The notes under the pieces: model-generated
Databases searched by the model: none
Seen by the model: only the letters and a program-made list of their open reading frames with translations
What the model was told of the DNA's origin: nothing
Shown here: positions 23,762 through 32,909 of the stretch, one piece after another
How the letters are laid out: each line of letters starts with the position of its first letter
Position numbering within the stretch: position 1 is the first letter of the stretch
Position numbers and translations under genes: made by a program
Assembly: GCA_023454175.1 (NCBI GenBank)
Contig: JAEXRW010000025.1
Span: 1-64,000 of the forward strand
Direction of reading: 5' to 3'
Length of the DNA stretch: 64,000 nt
Origin: Bacillota bacterium
Lineage (GTDB): Bacteria > Bacillota > Clostridia > Christensenellales > JAEXRW01

Positions 23762-24807
23762 CAGGGAACATTCTCCGCTTTGGCTTGCTTATTTTTCTTT
23801 CGCCTGGTGAGGGCGATCACGCCGCCGGTAAGGCCGGCAAGGCCGAGCACCATGGCGCCGCCCAAGAGGCCGGCCGTGGTGGTGCCGCCGCTGACCGCGG
23901 GCCACGCGGCTTCCCCGCCTTCGCCTTGCTTAAAGGAATAATCCGGCATGAAGGCGGTCTGCATCTGCACATGCGACGCGGCATCATAGACCCCGCCGCT
24001 GGCTGCGACCTCGGTGCTGCCCGTGACCTTTTCCAGGGACCATTCCAATCCATCGGGATAAGCCGAGGCAAACCAGCTCAGGAGCCCGCCCACGACCACC
24101 GCCGCCACGGCAAAGGTGATCATGACGGTTTTAAACCGATTCTTCCGCGGGGCTTCCTGCGGCATAGCCTGCTGCGCGAGGAGGCTGGGCTGCGTCTTCC
24201 AGACGAAGGCGAGCACCGCCCACGTCACAAGGCCCTCCACGACACCGATCGCGAGGTGGATGGGCTGCATCATGAGCGCGAACGTACCGAAGGGAAGGGC
24301 TGTCTTGCCCGAAAGCAGCGTTTCCAGCACGACGGAAAACGCACCGAGCTGCAGCGCAATCACCGGGGAAAAGAAGGAGGCCAGGAAGAGCCTTTTTCCC
24401 GTATAGCCTTTCTTCAGAATGAGCTTGTATACCAGCGGGAATACGATGAAACAGGTGATGAAGCCCATGTTGAACACATTGGCGCCGTAGGCCAGCAAGC
24501 CTCCATCGGCAAAGAACAAACACTGGATCAGCAGGATGGCCATCATGGTGAGGAAACCCGCCTGGGGGCCGAGGAGCGAAGCGAGCAGCATACCGCCGCC
24601 GATATGGCCGCTGGAACCCGTGCCGGGGATGGAAAAATTGATCATCTGGGCCGCAAAAACGAATGCGCCCAGGACGCCCATCATGGGGACCTTCGTCTTG
24701 TCCATATCGGGCTGGACTTTTTTGATGGAATAGCCGGCGATGCCAGCGGTGGCCGCCCACATCACGCCGCCCACCACGGGGGAGATCAGCGCGTCTGCCA
24801 TGTGCAT
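23761..24807 (-). CDS. cbiM: Cobalt/nickel ECF transporter substrate-binding subunit, CbiM with CbiN-like C-terminal part
   Basis: Membrane protein of 348 residues that binds Co2+ or Ni2+. The start is set at 24807, giving MHMADALISP: in this family the free N-terminus and His2 coordinate the metal, and AGGAGATG lies nine bases upstream. The in-frame extension to 24942 would bury His2 and is rejected. The membrane body is followed by a CbiN-like extracellular segment (ASAYPDGLEWSLEKVTGSTE) and a last helix near the C-terminus with a lysine/arginine-rich end. Co versus Ni cannot be told. No cobalamin or nickel enzyme gene is nearby. Confidence 0.93.
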   Translation of the reverse strand: MHMADALISPVVGGVMWAATAGIAGYSIKKVQPDMDKTKVPMMGVLGAFVFAAQMINFSIPGTGSSGHIGGGMLLASLLGPQAGFLTMMAILLIQCLFFADGGLLAYGANVFNMGFITCFIVFPLVYKLILKKGYTGKRLFLASFFSPVIALQLGAFSVVLETLLSGKTALPFGTFALMMQPIHLAIGVVEGLVTWAVLAFVWKTQPSLLAQQAMPQEAPRKNRFKTVMITFAVAAVVVGGLLSWFASAYPDGLEWSLEKVTGSTEVAASGGVYDAASHVQMQTAFMPDYSFKQGEGGEAAWPAVSGGTTTAGLLGGAMVLGLAGLTGGVIALTRRKKNKQAKAENVP

Positions 24808-24938
24808 GACTAAATCATCTCCTGCAAAATAAAATGCCCGCGAAGGGAAAATATAACCCTTCATGGGCACGTTCGCATTCAATATAATCGGTTCAAAAGG
24901 TGGCAACGCCTTCATGACGTTATCCAAGAATAAAATTA
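24808..24938 (-). promoter_or_regulatory. Leader of the cbiMQO operon
   Basis: The leader is about 118 bases long from the predicted start (see promoter at 24933-24961). It contains a hairpin (minus strand, GTGCCCATGAAGGG...CCCTTCGCGGGCA, 24837-24869) just before the ribosome binding site. I see neither a cobalamin nor a NiCo riboswitch core. Metal-dependent control is possible but unproven. Confidence 0.4.
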
Positions 24939-24961
24939 GCACGCAGCCGTTACTTTGTCAA
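24933..24961 (-). promoter_or_regulatory. Sigma-A promoter of cbiMQO
   Basis: On the minus strand TTGACA (24961-24956), 17 bases, TAATTT (24938-24933): a perfect -35 and a moderate -10. Confidence 0.7.
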
Positions 24962-24969
24962 TGGAAAGA

Positions 24970-25122
24970 AGCGCAAGCGATCCTTTTGAGCCGATGAAGA
25001 CAGGAATTCCAAAAATAATACACAAGCCTGAACAATGATCCCGTGCCGTTACGCAGCCACGTTGTGTGAGCCATACAAATATAGACGCATATGAATGATG
25101 TTTGGTATAATAATTACCAATT
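24970..25122. other. Divergent intergenic region, nothing else recognised
   Basis: It holds a TATAAT inside the small palindrome GGTATAATAATTACC (25104-25118) before the acetyltransferase gene; no good -35 box is at the standard distance. Confidence 0.35.
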
Positions 25123-25158
25123 ATGCTTTCGAAAAGCATCCGACAAGGGAGTCTGCCG

Positions 25159-26286
25159 ATGAAGATCACCAAAGTGCGCAGTAAGCGGGAGATGAAGGAT
25201 TTCGTGCGCCTGCCCCAGACGATACACGGGGAAAACCCGTGCTATGCGCCGCCGATCTGGGGGGATGAAAAAAAGGCGTATTACGCCAAAAACAACCCCA
25301 TCCTGAAAAATTCGGATTTCGCGCTGCTGGTGGTGCGTGACGAAGACGGCAGGCCCGTGGGGCGCGTGATCGCCTATATCGACCACACGTTCAACGATTA
25401 TTACCAAACAAAAACGGGTTTCTTCGGCGCGTTTGACTGCATCGACGATGATGAAGCAGGCAGTATGCTGGCAAAGGCGGCTGAAAGCTGGCTGCTGAAC
25501 AAAGGGATGAAAATGATACGCGGCCCCATACACCCCGTGGCGGAGAACTGGGGGTTTGTGCTGGAAGGCTACGAGAGCACACCGGTATATATGTCCCCCT
25601 GGAACCCTGCATATTACCACCGCTTTTTTACCGATACGGGGTATGAGAAGGCCAAGGACCTGCTGGTATACGAAGCGGACAGCGGCAACGGCTATACCAT
25701 ACCCGAGCGTTTCAACCGGTTTTACGCGAAATTTTTCGAACGCAATCCCGGCATACGCATCCGGCGGCTGAACATGCGCAATATCAAGGAAGACGCGCGC
25801 GCTATCTGGGAGATATCCAATGCCGCGCTGGCCGACAACTGGGGATATGTGCCGCTGGAACTCCCGGTGATGGAGGACATGCTGCGCAAGCTGAAGCTGA
25901 TCGTGGACCCGGATGCCGTGTGGCTGGTGGAGGACGGCGGCAAGCCCGTGGGCTTTTGCCTGGGGTTCCCGGATATCAACATCCTGCTGAAGCGCATCGG
26001 CGGGAAGCTGCTGCCGCTGGGATGGGCCAGGCTGCTGCTGGGGCTGAAAAAGATACGGGATTACAGGCTGTTCGCGCTGGCGGTGCACCCCAGATGGCAG
26101 AAGAACGCGCTGGACGCGCTGATGTATATCAACCTGTACAGGCACCTGGCGCCCAGGAAAGTGCGCCTCGAAGCCAATTACATCCTCGAGGACAATTTCG
26201 ATATCAAAAACGCGCTCGAGAAGCTCGGCCTGGACTATATAAAGACCTACCGGATCTACGAAAAACCGCTGGCCGCGGGAAGCTGA
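25159..26286 (+). CDS. GNAT-type N-acetyltransferase-like protein
   Basis: A cytoplasmic protein of 375 residues. The first part (KITKVRSKREMKDFVRLPQTIHGENPCYAPPIWGDEKKAYY) and the GFFGAFDCIDDDEAGSMLAKAAESWLLNKGM region are typical of a family of double-GNAT-like proteins annotated as N-acetyltransferases. In it RGPIHPVAENWGFVLEGYESTPVYMSPWNPAYY is strongly conserved. A second GNAT-like half follows (VWLVEDGGKPVGFCLGFPDIN, FALAVHPRWQKNALDALMY). The substrate is unknown. ATG 25159 has AAGGGAG upstream; the in-frame ATG at 25123 does not. Single gene. Confidence 0.8.
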   Translation: MKITKVRSKREMKDFVRLPQTIHGENPCYAPPIWGDEKKAYYAKNNPILKNSDFALLVVRDEDGRPVGRVIAYIDHTFNDYYQTKTGFFGAFDCIDDDEAGSMLAKAAESWLLNKGMKMIRGPIHPVAENWGFVLEGYESTPVYMSPWNPAYYHRFFTDTGYEKAKDLLVYEADSGNGYTIPERFNRFYAKFFERNPGIRIRRLNMRNIKEDARAIWEISNAALADNWGYVPLELPVMEDMLRKLKLIVDPDAVWLVEDGGKPVGFCLGFPDINILLKRIGGKLLPLGWARLLLGLKKIRDYRLFALAVHPRWQKNALDALMYINLYRHLAPRKVRLEANYILEDNFDIKNALEKLGLDYIKTYRIYEKPLAAGS

Positions 26287-26405
26287 GTTGACCATCCACC
26301 CATATGTCCCATGCCCGCGCTTGATCTTTCAGACCCTTTGCTGGAACCGAACCATGATATAATATAGCTACCTTTGTTATTCTATACAATGCGAGGTGCG
26401 GAACC

Positions 26406-27530
26406 ATGATATACCGGCAATTCCCGAGGAACAAGGAAAACGTAAGCGCGGTGAGCCTGGGCGCGGAATACCTGCTGCAGGTGGACAAACCGACATGCAA
26501 TGACGTGATCAGCGCGGCCATCGACCATGGCATGAACTACATGGACCTTTTCATGAGCGAGGGCTGGGTGCGCGACAATATCGGCGAGAGCCTGAAGGGA
26601 CGCAGGGACAAGATGCTGATCGCGGGGCACCTGGGGTGCACGCAGAAGGACGGGCAGTACTACCGTACGCGCGACCTTTCAATGTGCAGGGATTTCTTCG
26701 ACGACCTGCTGACGCGGCTGCATACCGACTACATCGACGTATTAATGCTCCACTATATCGACACCGAAGAGGACGCGGACGAATGCCTGGCCGAAAATGG
26801 CTTCCTGGGGCTGGCGCGGGAGTACCTGCAGGCGGGGAAGGCGCGGATGCTGGGCTTTTCCAGCCATGTGCCGCCGGTAGCCGCCCGGCTCGTCGCGACG
26901 GGGATGTTTGACGCGATGATGTTCAGCATCAACCCCGCGATGGACCTGATGCCGCCCGAGAGCACGATCGACGACCTTTTTGGGGAGCCCGCTGAAAAGA
27001 TGGCCTCCTCCGAGGCGGCTTACGAACCCAGCCGGTACGCGCTGTACCGCCAGTGCGAGAAGGAGCAGACGGGCATCGTGGTGATGAAAGGGTACGGCGC
27101 GGCCACCCTTTTCAAGCGGCCGGGCGTGACGCCCGAGATGTGCATCCACTACGCGCTGACCAGGCCAGGCGTGATCACGATGGCGGCGGGGTGCCGGTCT
27201 GTGGCGGAAGTGGAGGCCGCGGCGCGCTACTGCGACGCGGCGGACACGGAACGGGATTTCACGCCGATGATCACAGGGGCGAAATGGAACAGCAAGGGCA
27301 TCTGCATGTACTGCAACCACTGCCTGCCCTGCGCACAGAACATCGACGTGGCGGCCGTTACCCGGCTGCTGCACCGGTTCGAAGAAGGGGACAAAACAGC
27401 GGCCACCGAATACAAGGCGCTGAAACACAACGGCGGGGAGTGCACTGCGTGCGGGGAATGCGCGGGGCGGTGCCCCTTCACGGTGGACAGCCCGGGGAAC
27501 ATGGCGAAAGCGGAGCAACTCATGGGTTAG
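26406..27530 (+). CDS. Aldo/keto reductase-fold protein with C-terminal 2x[4Fe-4S] ferredoxin domain, catalytic Tyr replaced
   Basis: A protein of 374 residues. The N-terminal 280 residues form an aldo/keto reductase barrel (IDVLMLHYIDTEEDAD, ARMLGFSSHVPP, FSINPAMDL, IVVMKGYGAATLF). The usual DTAxxYG motif, which supplies catalytic Asp and Tyr, reads MDLFMSEG: the Tyr position is Glu. The C-terminus carries two cysteine sets, CMYCNHCLPC and CTACGECAGRCPF, typical of Fe-S binding. Such Fe-S proteins with a degraded AKR site occur in anaerobes and may be redox proteins with another chemistry. GAGGTG precedes ATG 26406. Confidence 0.88.
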   Translation: MIYRQFPRNKENVSAVSLGAEYLLQVDKPTCNDVISAAIDHGMNYMDLFMSEGWVRDNIGESLKGRRDKMLIAGHLGCTQKDGQYYRTRDLSMCRDFFDDLLTRLHTDYIDVLMLHYIDTEEDADECLAENGFLGLAREYLQAGKARMLGFSSHVPPVAARLVATGMFDAMMFSINPAMDLMPPESTIDDLFGEPAEKMASSEAAYEPSRYALYRQCEKEQTGIVVMKGYGAATLFKRPGVTPEMCIHYALTRPGVITMAAGCRSVAEVEAAARYCDAADTERDFTPMITGAKWNSKGICMYCNHCLPCAQNIDVAAVTRLLHRFEEGDKTAATEYKALKHNGGECTACGECAGRCPFTVDSPGNMAKAEQLMG

Positions 27531-27769
27531 TTGACAGTTGAACAGTTGAAAGTTGACAGTTATGGTGAGCCCTGCGGGGATGATCATATGACCTTCGGGG
27601 GGTAATCCATGCGGAGGGGAATTACACCTTCCAGCTTATCGTGCAGCTTCCCTCGTCCGTCGGGGTAAAATCGTCCTGGGGGAGTCGCTGTGTATAATCT
27701 ATTTCGACCTGATAAATACTTATACAAAAGCCGATGGTATTTTCAAACCACCGGCTTTACTTATTCCTG
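27531..27769. other. Intergenic with tandem GTTGA-type units
   Basis: Right after the stop codon there are imperfect copies of AGTTGACAGTTGAA (27531-27560), then TGAGCCCTGCGGGGATGATCAT. The GCCCTGCGGGGA core also occurs at 12647-12659 after AATT-type units. No gene is seen. Confidence 0.45.
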
Positions 27770-30025
27770 TCACTCCAGCACGGGGACAAAATCTGATATG
27801 ACACCGTTTTGAAAGAGCATGGAGAAGGCCTGCACGATATCGGGGTCAAACTGGGAGCCGGCATTACGCCATATCTCCTGAAACGCCTGATCCGGGGCCA
27901 TGGGGCTGCGGTAGGGGCGGAGGCTGGTCATGGCGTCATAGGCATCCGCCACGGCAAGGATGCGGGCCTGGAGGGGTATGGAAATACCCCCGATCTTATT
28001 GGGATAGCCCTGGCCGTCCCACCGCTCATGGTGCGCCAGGATGAAGCCGGCGATCTCCACCATCTCCCGCGATGCGCACAGGATCCTGTAACCGATCTCG
28101 GGATGGCGCTGTATCTCCAGCCATTCTTCATGCGTCAGCGGGGAATCCTTGTCCAGGATGCTGTCATTGAGCGCGATCTTGCCGATATCATGCATGAGCC
28201 CGGCCAGCTCCAGCTCATTGAGCTCCTTTTCGGACAGGCTCATGACCTCCCCGATCTTCCGGCTGAGCTGGCTGACCCTGCAGGAATGCAGCTCCTCGCG
28301 CGGATTCCTTTCCTGGAACGTTTGCAGCATCGTGCTGACCGTCTTGCCGCGCATGCTCGGGCTGCGAACGAGCTTTTTTCGGTACATGTAATCCTCGGCT
28401 TTTTTCAGGACCTGACTTATCTGCATGGCGGGGCTGGTTTTTACCTCGTATCCCAGGGATACGGAGGGAACGAGGTTGTTAATCTGAATGGATGCCAGCC
28501 TGCCGGTGATGCGGTTGTAAATTTTCTCCGCTGCTGCTTCGTCTGTATGGGGAAGCAGGATGAGAAATTCATCCCCGCCCCAGCGCGCCACGATATCCGT
28601 ATCACGGCAGGACTGCCGGATGACCTCCGCCGCCGCTTTCAGGATCTCATCGCCGGAGGAATGGCCAAATGCGTCGTTGGCAAGCTTCAGACCGTCCACA
28701 TCCCCCACCATCACGCAGAGGGGGAGGGAAGCGGGAACATCCAGCCTTTCGATGGCATCATCCAGGTACGTGCGGTTATACAGGCCCGTGAGGCTGTCGT
28801 GATAACCCAGGTACAGGATCTCTTCCTGCTTTTTGCGCTCCATAGAGGCATCCCGAATGACCAGTATGGCGCCCTGCGGATCGCCCGCACCGCCGGAACG
28901 GATAGTGGACGCGCTGTACAATACGGGCTTTTGCAGGCCCCCATTGCATACGAGCAGCGCATTACCGGATACCACATCCTGATCCTGCTGCGGGAAACCG
29001 TGGAGGAACCTGCCGGTATCTTCATCGACCAGGGCAAAGACCTCGCTGAAACGTTTGCCTACCATATACTCCTCGGTATAGCCCGAGATGCGCTGCATGG
29101 CGCCATTGGTAATGATGATGGCGCCGGTATGGTCGGTGACGACCACACCTTCCCCGATGGATTTCAGGGTGGTACGCAGGCGCTCCTGTTCATTCATAAG
29201 GGCCTGTCCGGATCGTATCAGATCCGTCATGTCCTGGTTGATCACCACTGCGCCCATGATCTCCCCATCATCTGAGAAAACGGGGGCGGTATGGTTGGAG
29301 ATGATCTTTCTTTTACCGTCAAACGTCTCGATCTCCAGCAGCTCGTTTTCCACGGGCAACCCTTGCCTGAGGGATTTCTCTACAGAGATATTTTCGGGCG
29401 TCACTTTTTCACCCGAAGGATAGCGATGCATTTCATAAATGGAATAATCGGCGTAATCGAAGGAAGGTTTCGAAGGCGTTTCAGTCAACGGGAGTCCCCA
29501 GATCTCCTTGCCGGCAGAATTGCCCAAAACAGGCCTGCTTTCGCTATCCACGTAACAAAGGCCAACAGGGAGGATATCGATGATCTTCTCCAGGAGCTTT
29601 TCCCGCTTGCGCAGCTCGACCTCCACCTCCACATAGGACGTTATATCCTTGATCACGTGCATGTGCACCAGCCGCCCGTCCCATTCAACAGCCTGGACGC
29701 TGACGCCGTTCCACCGGCCTTTGGCATCCTGAAACATCCATTCCTGCGGGCCCGTGGGGGATCCATTTGCATCGACGAGAGAAATATTCCGGCACATGGC
29801 ACAGGATTCACCCATCGTATCATTCAGGATCTCCCAGCATTTGCGGCCTTCCACGGCGCCGTACCGCTGGCAGCCAACATCATTGACGAAAAGGATCTCG
29901 TGCGTTTCGGGATCGGTGATGCAGATAAGGATATCCATATGGTCAAAAATGACGGACATCTTGTCATGACAATCGAAAGCAGCGATATTTTCAGCGCTGG
30001 AAGTCTTATTCAAATTATGAGCCAT
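27770..30025 (-). CDS. Cyclic-di-GMP enzyme with three PAS domains, GGDEF and HD-GYP
   Basis: A cytoplasmic protein of 751 residues that could both make and break c-di-GMP. Order: PAS (about 25-130, with CWEILN...CAMC, a pair of cysteines), PAS (about 140-265), PAS (about 275-400), GGDEF (with intact GGDEF at about 482-486) and HD-GYP (HDIGKI about 609; HHERWDGQGYP about 664). The HD-GYP set is intact, so phosphodiesterase activity is likely; the cyclase motif is intact too. ATG 30025 is chosen because GGAGGTG lies seven bases before it. A c-di-GMP-type riboswitch and a PilZ glycosyltransferase in the same window are possible readers of its product. Confidence 0.93.
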   Translation of the reverse strand: MAHNLNKTSSAENIAAFDCHDKMSVIFDHMDILICITDPETHEILFVNDVGCQRYGAVEGRKCWEILNDTMGESCAMCRNISLVDANGSPTGPQEWMFQDAKGRWNGVSVQAVEWDGRLVHMHVIKDITSYVEVEVELRKREKLLEKIIDILPVGLCYVDSESRPVLGNSAGKEIWGLPLTETPSKPSFDYADYSIYEMHRYPSGEKVTPENISVEKSLRQGLPVENELLEIETFDGKRKIISNHTAPVFSDDGEIMGAVVINQDMTDLIRSGQALMNEQERLRTTLKSIGEGVVVTDHTGAIIITNGAMQRISGYTEEYMVGKRFSEVFALVDEDTGRFLHGFPQQDQDVVSGNALLVCNGGLQKPVLYSASTIRSGGAGDPQGAILVIRDASMERKKQEEILYLGYHDSLTGLYNRTYLDDAIERLDVPASLPLCVMVGDVDGLKLANDAFGHSSGDEILKAAAEVIRQSCRDTDIVARWGGDEFLILLPHTDEAAAEKIYNRITGRLASIQINNLVPSVSLGYEVKTSPAMQISQVLKKAEDYMYRKKLVRSPSMRGKTVSTMLQTFQERNPREELHSCRVSQLSRKIGEVMSLSEKELNELELAGLMHDIGKIALNDSILDKDSPLTHEEWLEIQRHPEIGYRILCASREMVEIAGFILAHHERWDGQGYPNKIGGISIPLQARILAVADAYDAMTSLRPYRSPMAPDQAFQEIWRNAGSQFDPDIVQAFSMLFQNGVISDFVPVLE

Positions 30026-30077
30026 CTGAAGCACCTCCAAACAACACGTATCCTTACTTCAACATAAGCAAGAGACC

Positions 30078-30106
30078 ATTCTACTTGATATAACAGATAA
30101 TGTCAA
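30078..30106 (-). promoter_or_regulatory. Sigma-A promoter of the c-di-GMP enzyme gene
   Basis: Minus strand TTGACA (30106-30101), 17 bases, TAGAAT (30083-30078): full -35 and five of six in -10. Confidence 0.82.
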
Positions 30107-30138
30107 TTAACATATATTAGCAACATCATTTCAATGGC

Positions 30139-32694
30139 TTATTTCAAACCGTTATACAGCGCGCCAAGCAGCGTGCCATCCATATTTTCCGAGAGCTCCC
30201 AGATAGCAGCACCCGCAATGCCGCTGGATCTGATATAGGCAGCCTTCTCCGAAATGGACTGCGCGTCATCATAGGAGATGAACGTGGAACCGTTGAACAG
30301 CCAGGGAACCCTCGCTTCAGAATGGTACCTGCGCACATACGCGGAATTATTCAGGTATCCGGATACGATCTGGTCGTATGTGATGGATCCGCCGCCGGAA
30401 AAGGACTGGTACAGCCCGTTATTGGCGTTCGCAACGCCGTTGAATTTGATCCCGTAGAACGGTACGCCCATAACGAGCTTGCTGGCCGGGAAGCCTTTCC
30501 CGATCCAGAGCTGGATGGCCGCGTTATCGCTCCACTTGTAATTGGGTGAGGTACCGGAGGGCGTATAGAGCGGCGCATTGAAATCGGTGTAGCTGCCCGC
30601 CCAGGGACCGTGCATATCATACGTCATGACGGTGGCAAAATCCACATAGCCGGCCAGCCTGGAAAGTTCGACGTTATTGGCATACGATGTGCCCGCGCCG
30701 CCTGCAAAAGTGAGCAGATAATGCCTATTGTCGGCATTGCCCTGCACATCCAGCTTTTCGCGGAGTTTGGCCATGAGGAGCGTGAAATTTACCTTGTCCC
30801 CGGAACGCGAGACGTTGCCGGCCATGCCGCCGCCGCAGGGATACTCCCAATCGATGTCCACGCCGTCAAACCCATACTGCCTGATGAAGGCCACGGCACT
30901 ATCGGCAAAGCCTGTCCGGCTGGCGTCCGTAAGCGCGACGTCGGAGAATTTGCCGGACCAGGTCCAGCCGCCCACCGAGATGAGCGTTTTTACGCCGGGA
31001 TGGGCCTTTTTCATATCGTTCAACTTCGTGAAATTGGCTGTGTCTATGGCGGGATCCCCCAGCGCGATCTTCAGGTCGGACCCGATATTGGCGAAGGCAT
31101 AGGATACGTGCGTGACCTGCGACGCGGGGATCTTCGCGGGCGTATAACTGCCGTAGCCTGCCCAGGAGGCATAGTAGCCATTTACGACCCTGCCGGGCGC
31201 GGGCGGGGGAAGCGTGTTCACCGTGATGGTATTCAAATTGATGGAGGCATTGCCTGCCGCGTCCACGGCAGCGACGTAGAAGGCGTACTGCGTATTCGTT
31301 AAAAGGCTATTAACCGTAAACGTGGTATCCGCCGTAGAACCGACGCTGACGCCGTTTTGATATACCGTATAGGACACAACGCCGGTATCGTCGGTGGCGG
31401 CCGCCCATGAAAGCGTCACCGCATTTTCACCAACGGTTGAAGCCGTTAAACCTGCGGGCGCGGCGGGGGGCTGGGTATCCCGGTCGTTCGTAGCCAGTTG
31501 AAGAACTGTGCTTGCGGGGGAGAGGTGGCCTGCGGCGTCCCGGGCCACGACACAGAAGGAATAGGCGGTCATGGGGGAAAGCCCGGTGACCTGGTACCCC
31601 AGATTTGCCGTTGAAGCGATATTGACGCCGTCCCGGTAGACGAGGTAGGCGGTGACGCCGATATCATCCGATGATGCCGACCAGTTCAGAAAGACCTGGC
31701 TGGAACCGACGGAGGAGGCCGAAAGATCCTGCGGTGCGGAGGGCGCGAGGGTATCGGCCTGCACAACCAGGAGCGTCGTTACCGTAACGGTATTGCTTGC
31801 CGCGGAGATATTGCCAGCCGCGTCCCCCGCTTTCACCTTGAAGGAATACACTGCGCCCGGCGTGAGGCCGGAAGCGGTGTACCTCGTTGTGGTGACGGTG
31901 GTCGTATAATAGCCGTTTATGTAAATACCGTAGCCGGTGACCCCGACAGTATCCGCGGCGGCCGCCCAGGCCAGGTCCACCGATGCGGACGTCACATTGG
32001 ACACAACCAGGTTTGAGGGTGCGGAAGGCGCAGCGGTATCGGCCCGCGGCGCCGTCTTCACAGAGAGCGCAGTGCTCGCAGCGGAGACGTTGCCCGCGGC
32101 GTCTTTTGCCTTGACATAAAAGGAATAGGCGGTGGAGGCAGACAGGCCCGAAACGGTATAGCCTGTCCCTGATACAGTTGCGACATTCATACCGTTCCGG
32201 TAGACCATATAACCCGTTACGCCGATATTATCCGTGGCGGCATTCCAGCCCAGTTTCAAGGACGCGGACGCAACGGAGGTAGCCGCCAAACCTGTGGGCG
32301 CCGACGGCGCGACTGCATCTCTGGGCAGGGTGGTGACATAGATGATGTTACTGGCAAGCGAATAATTGCCTGCCGCGTCCTTTGCCTTGACGCAGAACGA
32401 ATAGCGCGTATTGGCCGTGAGGCCGGATACCGTACAGGTATTGGTATAGGCGGAAGCGACAAATTTTGAATTCTTGTATATGCTGTAAGATGCAACGCCC
32501 ACGTTGTCGGTGGATTTGCTCCATGTCAGCGTGACCGACGTCTGCGTCACACCGGAAGCAGCCAGGCCGGTGGGATACGTGGGCGCCGTGCGGTCGCCGG
32601 CTGCCTGAACCGTGATACCCCCCAGGGACAGCACAAATAACAGGACCAGTACGAGCAGGAGGCCGGTTACAGCCTTCTTGTTTATCATTTTCAT
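30139..32694 (-). CDS. Secreted family 18 glycoside hydrolase (chitinase-like) with five fibronectin type III domains
   Basis: A secreted protein of 851 residues. A signal peptide (about 1-31, ending TVQA) is followed by five FnIII repeats of about 90 residues each (from TAPTYPTGLAASG to residue about 498), each with the WxxxxDNxGVxxYxVYxxG pattern. The C-terminal GH18 barrel carries FDGVDIDWEYP, where the last Glu is the acid of the DxxDxDxE motif, and ends with WELSENMDG. It would cleave beta-1,4-GlcNAc linkages in chitin or possibly peptidoglycan. ATG 32694 is preferred (AGGGGT seven bases before it). It is likely controlled by the riboswitch at 32800-32893. Confidence 0.93.
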   Translation of the reverse strand: MKMINKKAVTGLLLVLVLLFVLSLGGITVQAAGDRTAPTYPTGLAASGVTQTSVTLTWSKSTDNVGVASYSIYKNSKFVASAYTNTCTVSGLTANTRYSFCVKAKDAAGNYSLASNIIYVTTLPRDAVAPSAPTGLAATSVASASLKLGWNAATDNIGVTGYMVYRNGMNVATVSGTGYTVSGLSASTAYSFYVKAKDAAGNVSAASTALSVKTAPRADTAAPSAPSNLVVSNVTSASVDLAWAAAADTVGVTGYGIYINGYYTTTVTTTRYTASGLTPGAVYSFKVKAGDAAGNISAASNTVTVTTLLVVQADTLAPSAPQDLSASSVGSSQVFLNWSASSDDIGVTAYLVYRDGVNIASTANLGYQVTGLSPMTAYSFCVVARDAAGHLSPASTVLQLATNDRDTQPPAAPAGLTASTVGENAVTLSWAAATDDTGVVSYTVYQNGVSVGSTADTTFTVNSLLTNTQYAFYVAAVDAAGNASINLNTITVNTLPPPAPGRVVNGYYASWAGYGSYTPAKIPASQVTHVSYAFANIGSDLKIALGDPAIDTANFTKLNDMKKAHPGVKTLISVGGWTWSGKFSDVALTDASRTGFADSAVAFIRQYGFDGVDIDWEYPCGGGMAGNVSRSGDKVNFTLLMAKLREKLDVQGNADNRHYLLTFAGGAGTSYANNVELSRLAGYVDFATVMTYDMHGPWAGSYTDFNAPLYTPSGTSPNYKWSDNAAIQLWIGKGFPASKLVMGVPFYGIKFNGVANANNGLYQSFSGGGSITYDQIVSGYLNNSAYVRRYHSEARVPWLFNGSTFISYDDAQSISEKAAYIRSSGIAGAAIWELSENMDGTLLGALYNGLK

Positions 32695-32799
32695 CTCATT
32701 GACCCCTATCATTAATCAGAGAATGCAGACATGGCAACAGGAAACAAGGCCTGAAGATTTCAAACCAAAGAGCTACCTATCGATTGAGCAATGGAAACG

Positions 32800-32893
32800 C
32801 CCCCTTCGGCAACCGGCTGCCATCCGTCTCTTTCATGCGGAAGGCCCTGTGGTTTTGCGTCCCACCCTTTCGGATGGTTTGCCTTTGTCACGG
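32800..32893 (-). ncRNA. Cyclic-di-GMP-I (GEMM-I) riboswitch candidate upstream of the chitinase gene
   Basis: Read on the minus strand the core elements appear in order: GGCAAACC (32883-32876), a P2 hairpin CCATCC-GAAA-GGGTGG with a GNRA loop (32877-32862), the tetraloop-receptor side GGGACGCAAA (32863-32854), a second stem, and GGATGGCAGCCGG then GGTTGCC closing the base stem with GGCAAACC. These are the conserved blocks of the c-di-GMP-I class. It lies 106 bases before the chitinase start. No clear T-tract terminator follows, so control at translation or by another platform is possible. Confidence 0.88.
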
Positions 32894-32909
32894 ATAGACG
32901 CGACGAAAA

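Noticed and set aside
25114..26295. 393-codon minus-strand frame over the acetyltransferase gene
   Set aside because: The plus-strand product has a conserved GNAT-like sequence and ribosome site; the minus frame is low-complexity H/Q/R/V.
27809..29275. 488-codon plus-strand frame and the further one at 29291-30067
   Set aside because: Both are antisense to the PAS-GGDEF-HD-GYP gene and have no motif of their own.
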